The notes beneath the pieces are model-generated. The model was given only the letters and a program-made list of their open reading frames with translations. It had not been told where the DNA came from and did not search any database. Positions 17,615 to 26,209 of a DNA stretch of 64,000 nucleotides are shown here, piece by piece. Within the stretch, counting starts at the first letter, position 1. Every line of letters begins with the position of its first letter. Source of the DNA: Acetobacteraceae bacterium (GTDB lineage Bacteria; Pseudomonadota; Alphaproteobacteria; Acetobacterales; Acetobacteraceae); NCBI GenBank assembly GCA_003506895.1, contig DNXO01000020.1:133095-197094 (forward strand), read 5' to 3'. Both the position numbers and the translations under genes were made by a program.

Positions 17615-18748
17615 CTATTCTGGAACCAGTACGCATACCACGGCCTGGGCGGCAATGCCCTCACCACGTCCGGTGAAGCCCAATCTTTCCGTCGTGGTGG
17701 CTTTGACGGAGATCCGCCCGGTATCGACGCCCAGCAGGCCGGCCAGACGCGCGATCATCGCGGGCGCATGCGGCGTGATCTTGGGGCGCTCGCAGATCAG
17801 GGTGACGTCGGCGTTGGCCAGGCGGCCGCCGCGGGCAGCGATCCGTTCCGCCGCATGGACCAGGAAGCGGGCGCTGTCGGCATCCTTCCAGGTCGCTTCG
17901 GACGGGGGGAAGTGGCGGCCGATATCGCCCTCGGCCAGCGCGCCATAGATCGCGTCGCATAGCGCGTGGATGCCGACATCGGCGTCGGAGTGGCCGGCAA
18001 GGCCCTGGTCGTGCGGAACCTGGACGCCGCAGAGGAAAAGCGGGCGCCCGGCCTCGAACACATGGACGTCAAAGCCGGTGCCGACGCGCGGGATCAACGG
18101 CGTGCTCATGATTCGCTCCAACCGGATCAGGTCTTCCGGGTAGGTGAGTTTGATATTGTCGTCCGATCCGGGCACGATTTCGACGGTTTGCCCGGATGCT
18201 TCCAGTAACGAGGCGTCGTCGGTCGCGCCGGTCAGGCCCGATCTGTGTGCCGCGAGCAGGGCAGCGAAGCGGAACGCCTGCGGCGTTTGGGCGCGGAACA
18301 ACCCGGTGCGGGAGACGGTGTCGGTTATGATTCCGCGGTCCACCCGCTTCAGGGTGTCGGCGACCGGCGCACCCGGGATGGCGCCGGGGGATTCGCGCAA
18401 CGCGGCGATCAGGGCAGGCACGGTGCCCGCGGGGATCACCGGGCGGGCGGCGTCGTGGACCAGAACGACGTCTGGTGCGTACGGCGCCAGCGCTTCCAGG
18501 CCGGCGCGGACACTGTCCTGGCGGGTGGCGCCGCCCGGAACCGTTGGCAGCAGGCCGTTCACGCCAGCAAGCGCGTGTTCGATCGATTCCGCTTCGCCCA
18601 CGGGTTGCAGAAGGGAAACGTGCGCGGCCAGTGCCTCCGCGGCGTGGCGGATCACTTGTTTGCCGGCGATCGTCAGGAACTGCTTTGGCATCTCGGCACC
18701 GAAGCGGGTGCCGGAACCGGCGGCGACAAGGATGGCTGCGATGCGCAT
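17615..18748 (-). CDS. ispDF: Bifunctional IspDF: MEP cytidylyltransferase / MEcPP synthase
   Basis: 377 residues, two enzymes of the MEP isoprenoid pathway fused. IspD (about 1-220) begins MRIAAILVAAGSGTRFG and contains MPKQFL and VLVHDAARP; it makes CDP-methylerythritol. IspF (about 225-377) has RVGTGFDVH, AGHSDADVGIHALCDAI (zinc Asp and His) and GDIGRHFP; it makes the 2,4-cyclodiphosphate. The fusion is common in alphaproteobacteria. ATG 18748 is preferred to a TTG 36 bases upstream because the nucleotide-binding strand then starts the protein. Its place beside the hopanoid genes links precursor supply to squalene synthesis. Confidence 0.95.
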   Translation of the reverse strand: MRIAAILVAAGSGTRFGAEMPKQFLTIAGKQVIRHAAEALAAHVSLLQPVGEAESIEHALAGVNGLLPTVPGGATRQDSVRAGLEALAPYAPDVVLVHDAARPVIPAGTVPALIAALRESPGAIPGAPVADTLKRVDRGIITDTVSRTGLFRAQTPQAFRFAALLAAHRSGLTGATDDASLLEASGQTVEIVPGSDDNIKLTYPEDLIRLERIMSTPLIPRVGTGFDVHVFEAGRPLFLCGVQVPHDQGLAGHSDADVGIHALCDAIYGALAEGDIGRHFPPSEATWKDADSARFLVHAAERIAARGGRLANADVTLICERPKITPHAPAMIARLAGLLGVDTGRISVKATTTERLGFTGRGEGIAAQAVVCVLVPE

Positions 18749-18795
18749 GGGCGGAGAGATGCCGTTGTGCGGCCGTTCCGTCAATGTGGGCGTGG

Positions 18796-19782
18796 TTATC
18801 CTGCTCTGCTCGCCTGCCGCCGCGCCCGCAACCGGCGCATTTCCACGAACTGCCAGATCAGCAGGATCGGCACGCCGACGGCGATATCCCGGCCCCGGCG
18901 AACCAGTGACACGCCCAGAGACAGCTCCGGCGGAACGCCGAAGATCGCGCCCAGACCAGCGTAGCCAGCCTCTTGCACGCCGGCATTCACCGGGACCAGA
19001 AAGGCGACAGCGGCTGCGGCGCTCAACAGGGCCTCGATCGCCAGGGCGTCGTCGAAGTCGATCGGCACACCCAGTGCGTGGTAGGCGATCCAGCCCGCCA
19101 TGCCGGTACTGATCCAGCCCAGGAGGTGGATCAGGAAGCTGAGTGTGAGCTTGCCGGTATGTCCGTAAATCAGCCCGAGCTCAGCTTGCAGGACCTCCAC
19201 CCGTTCCTGGGCGTCGGCGAACCAGTTGCCCGCGATGCGCCGCCCGAGTTTCGCGAACAGGGTGGGGGCGCCTTTTTGCGCCCAGACGAAACCGAAGCAG
19301 GCCAGAACCGCCAAGCCGATTCCGACCTCTACCGGCACTGCCAATCCGGACCCGGGGGCCCGGGCGAGGAGGATCCCCAGGCCGATGCAGGCGAAGGCGA
19401 TTTGGGCGAGGAACTCGGCCGTTACGTCGACAACGGTGGAGGCGGTGGCGGTGTGCCATTCCACCCCGTGTAGGGTCACGGCCCGAGCACCGAACACGAA
19501 GGCGCCGACCTGGGAAAATGGCAGACAGTTGGCGGAGGCATCGCGCACCATCCGGCCCCAGATCATTAGCCAGGGGCGGCGCATGACGTTCTTCGGCGTG
19601 ATCACATCCCAGGCGAATCCCACGATGACGAACACCACGATCTGCCAGCCGGCAATGAGCAAGAACTCCCGCCAGCCGATCCGGCTGACGGCGGCGACGA
19701 TGTTGTCGAAGCCGTAATACGACACCAGCAGGACCGCGATCAGCAGGCCGAGGAGGGCAAGAAGATAAGAGAGGCGCTTCAT
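18796..19782 (-). CDS. hpnL: HpnL-type membrane protein (lysylphosphatidylglycerol synthase TM family)
   Basis: 328 residues, about eight membrane helices, in the UPF0104/lysylphosphatidylglycerol-flippase-like family. MKRLSYLLALLGLLIAVLLV starts the first helix; QVGAFVFGARAV and VPVNAGVQEAGYAGLGAIFG match conserved loops of the family. The position directly divergent from hpnA identifies it as the hopanoid-associated form. A GTG 18 bases upstream is an alternative start. Its role in hopanoid handling is not proven, but members lie in hopanoid clusters widely. Confidence 0.82.
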   Translation of the reverse strand: MKRLSYLLALLGLLIAVLLVSYYGFDNIVAAVSRIGWREFLLIAGWQIVVFVIVGFAWDVITPKNVMRRPWLMIWGRMVRDASANCLPFSQVGAFVFGARAVTLHGVEWHTATASTVVDVTAEFLAQIAFACIGLGILLARAPGSGLAVPVEVGIGLAVLACFGFVWAQKGAPTLFAKLGRRIAGNWFADAQERVEVLQAELGLIYGHTGKLTLSFLIHLLGWISTGMAGWIAYHALGVPIDFDDALAIEALLSAAAAVAFLVPVNAGVQEAGYAGLGAIFGVPPELSLGVSLVRRGRDIAVGVPILLIWQFVEMRRLRARRQASRAG

Positions 19783-19951
19783 GATTGTGGGCTTCTGCAC
19801 TGGTGACGGGTTCGGAGCAACCTCCGTGGTATCGGGACGTGCTGTTCGGCGCCATCATAACCACGACAGGGCATGGCGGCTGCGTGGTGCAACCCCGTTT
19901 CAACCGCTCCGTGCATCGTCTATGACGCACCGATCGAGGGATGGAGTAACG

Positions 19952-20944
19952 ATGACCACGCTTGTCACAGGGGCAACGGGATTTGTTGGATCCGCCGTCG
20001 CACGGGTGCTGGCGGCACGCGGGCATGAACTGCGGCTGTTGACACGCGCGTCCAGCGACCGGCGTAACCTGGCTGGGTTGGATGCCGAGGTTGTCTCGGG
20101 CGACCTGACGGATGTGCCATCGTTGAAAAGGGCCGCGGCGGGCTGCCGGTATGTGGTGCATGTCGCGGCCGACTACCGGGTTTGGGTACCCGATCCCGAT
20201 GCCATGCTGCGGGCGAACGTCGATGGGGCGCTGGCGATGGTCCGGGCGGCGGCCGAGGCCGGGGCCGAACGGATCGTTCATTGTAGTTCCGTGGCGGCCT
20301 TGGGACAGATCGGCGACGGCACACCGGCCGACGAGGACACCCCCACCAACCAAGCCGATTTCGTGGGGATCTATAAACGTTCGAAATATCTGGCAGAGAA
20401 AGCGGTGCTCGACCTGGCCAGGAGCGACTCATTGCCGGTGGTGGTGGTCAATCCCGCGGCTCCGGTCGGGCCGCGTGACATCAAGCCGACACCGACGGGC
20501 AAGATGATCCTGGATGCCGCTGCCGGACGCATGCCGGCCTATATCGATACCGGATTGAACATCGTGCATGTGGACGATGTCGCCGAGGGGCATGTGCTTG
20601 CGCTGGAAAAGGGCCGGATCGGCCAGCGCTATGTGCTGGGCGGCGAGAACATGTCGCTGAAGGATATCCTGGGACTTGTGGCTGATGTCGTGCATCGCCG
20701 CCCGCCGTTTATCCGCCTGCCCGAGGCTGTTGTCTGGCCCGCGGCGTTCCTTATGGAAAAGCTGGCGGGTGTCACCGGGATCGCGCCAATGATGACCCGC
20801 GATCACTTGAAGATGGCGCGTAAGAAGATGTTCTATTCGTCGGCCAAGGCGATGTCCGAACTCGGTTACAGCCCGCGGCCGGTTAGACTGGCGGTCGAGG
20901 ATGCCGTGGCCTGGTTCAGAAGCAATGGAATGTTGCGCGAATGA
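19952..20944 (+). CDS. hpnA: Hopanoid-associated sugar epimerase HpnA
   Basis: 330 residues, extended short-chain dehydrogenase fold. The NAD(P) motif is TLVTGATGFVGSAVARVL, and the catalytic Ser and YxxxK are in VHCSSVAALG and IYKRSKYLAEKAV. NIVHVDDVAEGHVLALEKG is characteristic of HpnA. ATG 19952 has ATGGAG upstream. It is the first gene of an operon whose members all overlap: hpnA stop and hpnB start share ATGA. Probably acts on a sugar used for hopanoid side-chain modification; the exact reaction is unsettled. Confidence 0.93.
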   Translation: MTTLVTGATGFVGSAVARVLAARGHELRLLTRASSDRRNLAGLDAEVVSGDLTDVPSLKRAAAGCRYVVHVAADYRVWVPDPDAMLRANVDGALAMVRAAAEAGAERIVHCSSVAALGQIGDGTPADEDTPTNQADFVGIYKRSKYLAEKAVLDLARSDSLPVVVVNPAAPVGPRDIKPTPTGKMILDAAAGRMPAYIDTGLNIVHVDDVAEGHVLALEKGRIGQRYVLGGENMSLKDILGLVADVVHRRPPFIRLPEAVVWPAAFLMEKLAGVTGIAPMMTRDHLKMARKKMFYSSAKAMSELGYSPRPVRLAVEDAVAWFRSNGMLRE

Positions 20945-22053
20945 CCTTCCTGGCGGTTCTGTCCGTGTTGATCTGGCTCTATCTGCTTTTCGCCCACGGC
21001 AAGTTCTGGCAGGCCGGGCCGGTGCTGCCGGTGACCTACCCTGCCGCCACGCCCCCGGTTGCGATCGTCGTGCCGGCCCGCGATGAAGCCCCAATGATCG
21101 AGGCGACGCTGCGATCGTTGCTGGCGCAGGACTATGGTGGCCCGCTTCGGGTGATCCTGACGGACGACAATAGCACCGACGGCACCGGCGACATCGCGCG
21201 TGCGATCGGCGATTCGCGGTTGACGGTGATCGTTGGCGCGCCCCGGCCAGCCGGCTGGAGCGGTAAGCTTTGGGCGGTCTCGCAAGGGGTGGCGGAGGCA
21301 GGCGATGCCGAGTTGGTCCTCCTGACCGACGCCGATATCGTTCACGATCCGGCGCATGTATCATCGCTCGTTTCGCGAATCGAGCGGTTTAATCTTGATA
21401 TGGTTTCGGAAATGGTCAGACTTGCCTGCGATAGCTGGGCGGAGCGGGCGCTTGTTCCAGCCTTCGTTTTCTTCTTTCAGTTGCTTTATCCCTTTGCATG
21501 GGTCAACGACGGGCTGAAAGCCACGGCCGCGGCGGCCGGTGGGACGATTTTGATCAGGCAGCGGGCCTTGCGACGGATAGGCGGTATTGAAAGCGTGAGA
21601 GGGGCTTTGATTGACGATGTCGCCTTGGCCGCGGCGGTCAAGAAAGGCGGACGGATCTGGCTTGGTCATTCCGACCTCGCCCGGTCGGTGCGGCCCTATC
21701 CGTCAGTGGCCGATATCTGGCGCATGATTGCGCGGACCGCCTTTGTGCAGCTTCGTTACTCCTTTGCCTTGCTGGTGGCGACCACGTTCGGGATGGCGTT
21801 GGTCTGGCTGCTGCCGCCGGCGATGGCGCTGTTCGGACACGGCATGGTGTTCTGGTGCGGCGTGGCCGGCTGGCTGATGCTGGCAGGGTCTTATATGCCC
21901 ACATTAGGTCGGTTCGGGCGCTCTTGGTTATGGGCCCCGGTCCTGCCATTGATCGCCACCTTCTATTTGGCGGCTACGATCGGGTCGGCAGCCAATCACT
22001 ATCTGGGCCGGGGGGTGGCCTGGAAAGGCAGAGCCTATCAAGGAGCCGGCTGA
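20941..22053 (+). CDS. hpnB: Hopanoid-associated glycosyltransferase HpnB
   Basis: 370 residues. An N-terminal membrane helix is followed by a GT-2 domain: AIVVPARDEAPMIEATLRSLLAQDY, the DDNSTDGT acidic motif and LLTDADIVHDPAH (the D-x-D metal site). GALIDDVALAAAVKKGGRIWLG supplies the catalytic ED region, although the usual Q-x-x-RW is not obvious. At least three C-terminal membrane helices hold it in the inner membrane. Overlaps hpnA and hpnC by ATGA/TGATG junctions. Predicted to glycosylate a hopanoid or lipid intermediate. Confidence 0.92.
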   Translation: MTFLAVLSVLIWLYLLFAHGKFWQAGPVLPVTYPAATPPVAIVVPARDEAPMIEATLRSLLAQDYGGPLRVILTDDNSTDGTGDIARAIGDSRLTVIVGAPRPAGWSGKLWAVSQGVAEAGDAELVLLTDADIVHDPAHVSSLVSRIERFNLDMVSEMVRLACDSWAERALVPAFVFFFQLLYPFAWVNDGLKATAAAAGGTILIRQRALRRIGGIESVRGALIDDVALAAAVKKGGRIWLGHSDLARSVRPYPSVADIWRMIARTAFVQLRYSFALLVATTFGMALVWLLPPAMALFGHGMVFWCGVAGWLMLAGSYMPTLGRFGRSWLWAPVLPLIATFYLAATIGSAANHYLGRGVAWKGRAYQGAG

Positions 22054-22895
22054 TGAGTGACACGGTGCTTGATAATGTAGAGACCTGGTCGGGCAAGGGC
22101 CGCGGGGATGAAAACTTCCCCGTGGGATCCAAACTGATCGCCGCCAAATTCCGCGATCCGATTCACCGCTACTACACGTTCGCGCGCAATGCTGACGACG
22201 TCGCCGATTCGCCGACGCTTTCTCCCAGGGACAAGCTGATGCGACTTGGGGTGATGGAGGATGTGCTGCTGGGGCGCCGCTCCACCGGATCGCCGAGCGC
22301 GTTGGCGTTGCGAGAGAGCCTGGCGAAGACCGGCGTGACGCCGAAGCATGCCACGGACCTGCTTGTTGCGTTTCGGCAGGATGCGGTGAAATCGCGCTAC
22401 GCAACGATCGATGAGCTTTACAGCTACTGTCACTACTCTGCCGTGCCAGTCGGGCGTTACGTGCTGGATCTGCATGGCGAGAACCACACGTGCTATTCGC
22501 CATCGGATGCACTGTGCACGTCGTTGCAAATCCTGAACCATATCCAGGACTGCGTGAAGGATCTAAAAGAGCTTGACCGCTGCTATCTGCCGCAGGCGGT
22601 GCTGGACCATTTCGGCGCGACTGTGGATGATCTGCGGCGGCCGGCGGAAACCCCGGCGATGCGGCGGGTCTTCGTCACCTTGCTGGATCGGGTTGACCGC
22701 ATGAACCACGCGGCGTCCGAATTGCCCGAAATTGTCCGCAACAGGCGTCTTCGTATCGAAATCGGTATCATACACGGACTTTCCCAAAGATTGGCTCGGC
22801 GTCTCGTCTATAACGATCCAATCTCGACGCGGGTGAAGCTGCGTAAAAGCGATGCGGTGATCGCCATACTTAAATCGGCGTATTACCTGGTATGA
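22053..22895 (+). CDS. hpnC: Hydroxysqualene synthase HpnC
   Basis: 280 residues, all-alpha trans-prenyltransferase (squalene/phytoene synthase fold). ARNADDVAD is the first Asp-rich motif (usually DxxxD) and HIQDCVKDLKELDRCYLP is the second. AAGGAG precedes the ATG at 22053, which overlaps the hpnB stop. In the bacterial HpnCDE route, HpnC converts presqualene diphosphate to hydroxysqualene. It overlaps hpnD by four bases, so the two enzymes are made together. Confidence 0.93.
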   Translation: MSDTVLDNVETWSGKGRGDENFPVGSKLIAAKFRDPIHRYYTFARNADDVADSPTLSPRDKLMRLGVMEDVLLGRRSTGSPSALALRESLAKTGVTPKHATDLLVAFRQDAVKSRYATIDELYSYCHYSAVPVGRYVLDLHGENHTCYSPSDALCTSLQILNHIQDCVKDLKELDRCYLPQAVLDHFGATVDDLRRPAETPAMRRVFVTLLDRVDRMNHAASELPEIVRNRRLRIEIGIIHGLSQRLARRLVYNDPISTRVKLRKSDAVIAILKSAYYLV

Positions 22896-23755
22896 GGCGC
22901 TCGGCCACGCCGCTTGGCGCTGCCCCGGCCGACCTGGACGCGGTCGAAACGATCGTGCGCGCGGCGGGCACTTCTTTCTACCATGGCATGCGCGTGCTGC
23001 CGCCCGACCGGCGGCATGCGATGTATGCAATTTACGCTTTTTGCCGAATTGTCGACGATATCGCCGATGAGGCAGGATCGTTGCCGGAGAAACGCCAAGG
23101 TCTGGCTGCGTGGCGAAGTAATATCGCCGAGCTTTACCACGGCGGTACCGAAGGGCCGGTCACGCGGGTACTGGCGCTGGCAATAGAAAAATTCCAGTTG
23201 CGGCAAGCGGATTTCATCGCCGTCATCGACGGCATGGAAACCGATGCCGAAACGGTGGTCGTTGCGCCACCGATGGCGGAACTCGATCTTTATTGCGATC
23301 GTGTTGCATCCGCGGTGGGGCGTTTGTCTGTCCGGACGTTTGGCGATGCCTCGCCGGCCGCCGACGATGTCGCTCACGCGTTGGGGCGGGCCTTGCAACT
23401 GACGAATATCCTGCGTGACATCAAGGAAGACGCGGATCGGGGACGTATCTATCTGCCTGCGGAATATCTGCATGAAGCCGGTGTCCCCGCCGATCCGGTC
23501 GCGATCCTTACGGCGCCAGGGCTGCCCACGGTATGCGATCGGCTGGCAGTGCTGGCACATCGTTATTTCCGCGATGCGGCCAATTCCATGGATCGCTGCG
23601 ACCGAACCGCCATGAAGCCGGCCCGTCTGATGGGGGCGACCTATGACGCGATCCTGACGGTTCTGGAACGTCGGGGGTGGAATCGGCTGGAGGAGCGGGT
23701 CAGCCTCCCAAAGTGGAAAAAATTGTGGCTGGCATGCCGCTATGGGTTGTTTTAA
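22892..23755 (+). CDS. hpnD: Presqualene diphosphate synthase HpnD
   Basis: 287 residues, squalene/phytoene synthase family. FCRIVDDIADE and LTNILRDIKEDADRGRIYLP are the two substrate-Mg Asp-rich motifs, both intact, and TSFYHGMRVLPPDRRHAMYAIYAF is the conserved opening. It joins two farnesyl diphosphates into presqualene diphosphate, feeding HpnC. The gene that would finish squalene (hpnE) and the cyclase (shc/hpnF) do not follow; the strand holds only a small secreted protein afterwards. Confidence 0.94.
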   Translation: MRRSATPLGAAPADLDAVETIVRAAGTSFYHGMRVLPPDRRHAMYAIYAFCRIVDDIADEAGSLPEKRQGLAAWRSNIAELYHGGTEGPVTRVLALAIEKFQLRQADFIAVIDGMETDAETVVVAPPMAELDLYCDRVASAVGRLSVRTFGDASPAADDVAHALGRALQLTNILRDIKEDADRGRIYLPAEYLHEAGVPADPVAILTAPGLPTVCDRLAVLAHRYFRDAANSMDRCDRTAMKPARLMGATYDAILTVLERRGWNRLEERVSLPKWKKLWLACRYGLF

Positions 23756-23787
23756 CGCAGCAGTCGTGCAAGCGGGCTTGAATTAAC

Positions 23788-23817
23788 TTGATTTTAATCG
23801 CCTGACCGATGCATAAT
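23788..23817 (+). promoter_or_regulatory. Putative sigma-70-type promoter for the small exported peptide gene
   Basis: TTGATT at 23788-23793 and CATAAT at 23812-23817 with an 18-base spacer, in a locally AT-richer stretch just after hpnD. It would start a transcript about 75 bases before the GTG at 23900, separating that gene from the hopanoid operon. Confidence 0.45.
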
Positions 23818-23899
23818 GTTGTCAGTCGATTAGGGCACGACCTTCGCCCCGACTGTTAACCCGTTGCTGCCCTCTCACCCCACCCCGGAGCATACGCTC

Positions 23900-24082
23900 G
23901 TGATTACCTCCATCAAGCGCCTGATCGCCGGCCTGGCTTTCGTCCTGCCGGTTGCCGCCCTGGTTACGTCCCCGGTCATGGCCGCGAGCCAGACGAAGGC
24001 GAAACATCATCATGCGTCGGTCCACAAGGCCAGCACGCACAAGTCCCACGCCAAGAAGGCCGCCGCGCCGGCCGCCAGCTAG
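23900..24082 (+). CDS. Small exported His/Lys/Ala-rich peptide
   Basis: 60 residues from GTG 23900, with GGAG about 10 bases upstream; a longer frame starts at ATG 23864 but would put a polar leader before the signal peptide. Residues 1-29 form a Sec signal (VITSIKRLIAGLAFVLPVAALV, cleavage after VMAA). The mature peptide of about 30 residues is nearly all K, H, A, S and T (TKAKHHHASVHKASTHKSH), strongly basic. This resembles acid-shock-type peptides in composition, not in clear homology. It has its own promoter and terminator. Confidence 0.6.
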   Translation: MITSIKRLIAGLAFVLPVAALVTSPVMAASQTKAKHHHASVHKASTHKSHAKKAAAPAAS

Positions 24083-24104
24083 GCGTTCGCCGCTATTGAC
24101 TTCA

Positions 24105-24140
24105 CGCCCCCTCCGCGCTGGCGGCAGGGGGCGTTTTTAT
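24105..24140 (+). terminator. Rho-independent terminator after the small peptide gene
   Basis: The 9-base arms ACGCCCCCT (24105-24113) and AGGGGGCGT (24127-24135) pair perfectly, with a further CCGC/GCGG pairing in the loop, followed by a T-run. It lies between two convergent genes and overlaps the stop of the hydrogenase-like operon, so it may end transcripts from both directions. Confidence 0.85.
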
Positions 24141-24715
24141 TTGGCGTTTGCTTCCAGCAAGGTTCTTAAAGCCGCCAGCACCCTGGCGGGCGTGGGCGGG
24201 CAGCCACCAACCGTCAGGTCCACCGGGACGCAGTTGCCGGTTCCGCCCAGGACCGCATAGCTGCCTTTGAACACCCCACCGTCCACCGCGCAATCGCCCA
24301 CCGAGACAACCCATTTCGGCTCTGGCGCCGAGTCCCAGGCTTGCTCCAGCGCGACCTTCAGGTTGCGCGTCAGTGGCCCGGTGACCAGAAGAACATCCGC
24401 CTGGCGTGGGCTCTCGACAAAGCGCAGGCCGAAGCGTTCCAGATCGTAAAAGGTGTTTTGCAGAGCGCGCAGTTCAAGTTCACACCCGTTGCAGCTTCCG
24501 GTGTTGATGTGGCGGATCGCCAGCGCGCGGCCCAGGTGGGCTTGCGATGCGGCTTCAAGCCGGGCGGCCAGGGTGGCGGTGGTTTCGGGGTCGATTGGTT
24601 CGGGCGGATCTGGGTTGGGCATTGTCATATGTCCGGTTGGCGGGGCGAAGGGTTCATGACGGACCAGGCGGACCTTCGTTCGGATTGACACCGAACCCTG
24701 TTCCGCAATCGACAT
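24137..24715 (-). CDS. HyfI/NuoB-like [4Fe-4S] subunit of hydrogenase-4-related complex
   Basis: 192 residues. The cluster ligands of the small-subunit family are all present: Cys75 and Cys78 (GSCNGCELE), Cys142 (VGDCAVDGG) and Cys172 (GGCPPTP); the C-N-G-C spacing is HyfI/HycG-like, not the tandem CC of NuoB. It should hold one [4Fe-4S] cluster next to the large subunit. The N-terminal 30 residues may be overcalled; an ATG at 24628 is an alternative start. It is last of five co-directional genes, 15 bases after the large-subunit stop. Confidence 0.88.
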   Translation of the reverse strand: MSIAEQGSVSIRTKVRLVRHEPFAPPTGHMTMPNPDPPEPIDPETTATLAARLEAASQAHLGRALAIRHINTGSCNGCELELRALQNTFYDLERFGLRFVESPRQADVLLVTGPLTRNLKVALEQAWDSAPEPKWVVSVGDCAVDGGVFKGSYAVLGGTGNCVPVDLTVGGCPPTPARVLAALRTLLEANAK

Positions 24716-24730
24716 ATCGGGCGGCGGCCG

Positions 24731-26209
24731 TCACAGATCCACCCCCGATGCAGGCAAGGCCAGGGATGCCCTGACCAGATCGACGTCCTCTGCTTCCACC
24801 CGACGCAGCGCGCGTTCCGCGAGCGGCCACTGCGCCCAGCCCGGATCGCGGGCGAACACGGCGGCAATTTGGCCGTGATCCAGCCGCAGCCAATGCCAGA
24901 CATCGCCGCGGCTGGATTCCGCGCAGCCGATGCCCTCGCCACTGGCTTGGGGCAGCGCGGCCGTCGTGGGACCAGACGGCAGCAGATCCAGAGTCAGTCC
25001 GATCAGCCGCAGGCTCTCCTCGATTTCGAGTAGCCGCAGGTGCTGGCGGGCGGCGGCATCCCCGTCGCGGAGGACCGCCACGCGGGGCAGCAGGCTGCCG
25101 TAGCCGGGCGCGAAATGGGTGCGCACATCGAAGGCGTGGCCCGCCGCGCGTCCGGCGATTCCGCTTGTTGCGCCCGGGGTTCGTCCAAGACCGAGCAGTC
25201 GGGAGGATAAAGCGGGGCCGTCGTGCAGGCGGCGAAGGGCGGGAATTTCCGAGGCGATGGCGCCCAACGCGCGCAGGATCGTTTCTGGTCCATTTTCGGC
25301 GATATCGGCGGCGACCCCACCTGGCACCACGCAGTCCATCATCAGGCGATGGCCAAACGCGGCGGCCGTGGCGCGCAGCAGGATTTCCCGCAGGGTCCCG
25401 CATTTCGTCCGAACCGTGCCCGCTTCGGCCAGGCGGGCCACTTCGGTCAGGTTATCGAGGTGGACGGCGATCCGCTCGATCTCCATCATTACCATCCGCA
25501 GTCCGATCGCGCGTTGCGGCACTTCGACGTCCATCGCCGATTCGGTTGCATGCGCAAACGCGACGGAGTGGGCGACGGTCGCGTCGGCGGCCAGGCGGGC
25601 GGCGAAGCGGGCGGCGGTGCGCGGAGATTTGCCGCGCATCATGGTAAGGGCGCCCTTGTGGGTGAAACCCAGCAGCGATTCGGCCTGACGGATATACGGA
25701 CCATGAAGCGTCAGCCGCAGGTGGGCGGCTTCGTCCAGCCGGCCCCAGATCGGCCCGAGCGGGACAATCATGGCATCATCTTGTTCCGGACCCGTCAGCA
25801 GCGGTGGTCCGCCGGGTGGGCGGGTCTCGGGCCTTGTCGCCATCGGCGGTGACAATGGCCAGTTGCCGTGGTCGAGCCAGGGACGGAGGTCGGTGGCGCC
25901 GTCCGCGATATGGCCCCAAAGGTCATGGACCATCCGCTCATACAGGCTGGCGGACGGAATATGGGGCGAGAGGCCAGGGTAGCGGCCAGCCTCGACCGGG
26001 GTGGAAACCGGGACGATCCGAAGGGCCTCGGGGTCCAGGAAGAGGGCATGCGCCTGGACTGTGTCGGCCCAGTGCGCGAGCAACGTCCACGCCTCGGCGG
26101 GCGCGGCCTGTGCGAGAGCGGTCCAGTCGGCGTGCGGCAGGATATGACGCAGCCACGGACGGCAGACCTCGGCCGCCGCGGAACGAATGATGTCGGTAGC
26201 GGAGATCAT
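24731..26209 (-). CDS. HyfG/NuoCD-like large subunit lacking nickel-ligand cysteines
   Basis: 492 residues from ATG 26209, which overlaps the previous stop as ATGA like the other junctions of this operon. An N-terminal NuoC-like part (about 1-125) precedes the large-subunit domain: AESLLGFTHKGALTMM, ARLAADATVAHSVAFAHATE and MMEIERIAVHLDNLTEVA. In hydrogenase-4 the first cysteine motif is R-x-CGDC and the last is ASLDPCxSC. Here they read RLAADA (around 205-210) and ASLALPASG (around 481-489), so all four Ni ligands are Ala, Ala, Pro and Gly. No hydrogenase activity is expected; relatives are called Ehr complexes. Confidence 0.9.
   Translation of the reverse strand: MISATDIIRSAAAEVCRPWLRHILPHADWTALAQAAPAEAWTLLAHWADTVQAHALFLDPEALRIVPVSTPVEAGRYPGLSPHIPSASLYERMVHDLWGHIADGATDLRPWLDHGNWPLSPPMATRPETRPPGGPPLLTGPEQDDAMIVPLGPIWGRLDEAAHLRLTLHGPYIRQAESLLGFTHKGALTMMRGKSPRTAARFAARLAADATVAHSVAFAHATESAMDVEVPQRAIGLRMVMMEIERIAVHLDNLTEVARLAEAGTVRTKCGTLREILLRATAAAFGHRLMMDCVVPGGVAADIAENGPETILRALGAIASEIPALRRLHDGPALSSRLLGLGRTPGATSGIAGRAAGHAFDVRTHFAPGYGSLLPRVAVLRDGDAAARQHLRLLEIEESLRLIGLTLDLLPSGPTTAALPQASGEGIGCAESSRGDVWHWLRLDHGQIAAVFARDPGWAQWPLAERALRRVEAEDVDLVRASLALPASGVDL

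Noticed and set aside
23788..23802. TTGAT-N4-ATC half match as an FNR box before the small peptide gene
   Set aside because: The second half-site is incomplete; the stretch is better explained as a -35 region.
24105..24140. Considered as a CRISPR or repeat element
   Set aside because: It is a single hairpin with T-run, a plain terminator. No CRISPR array was seen anywhere in the window.
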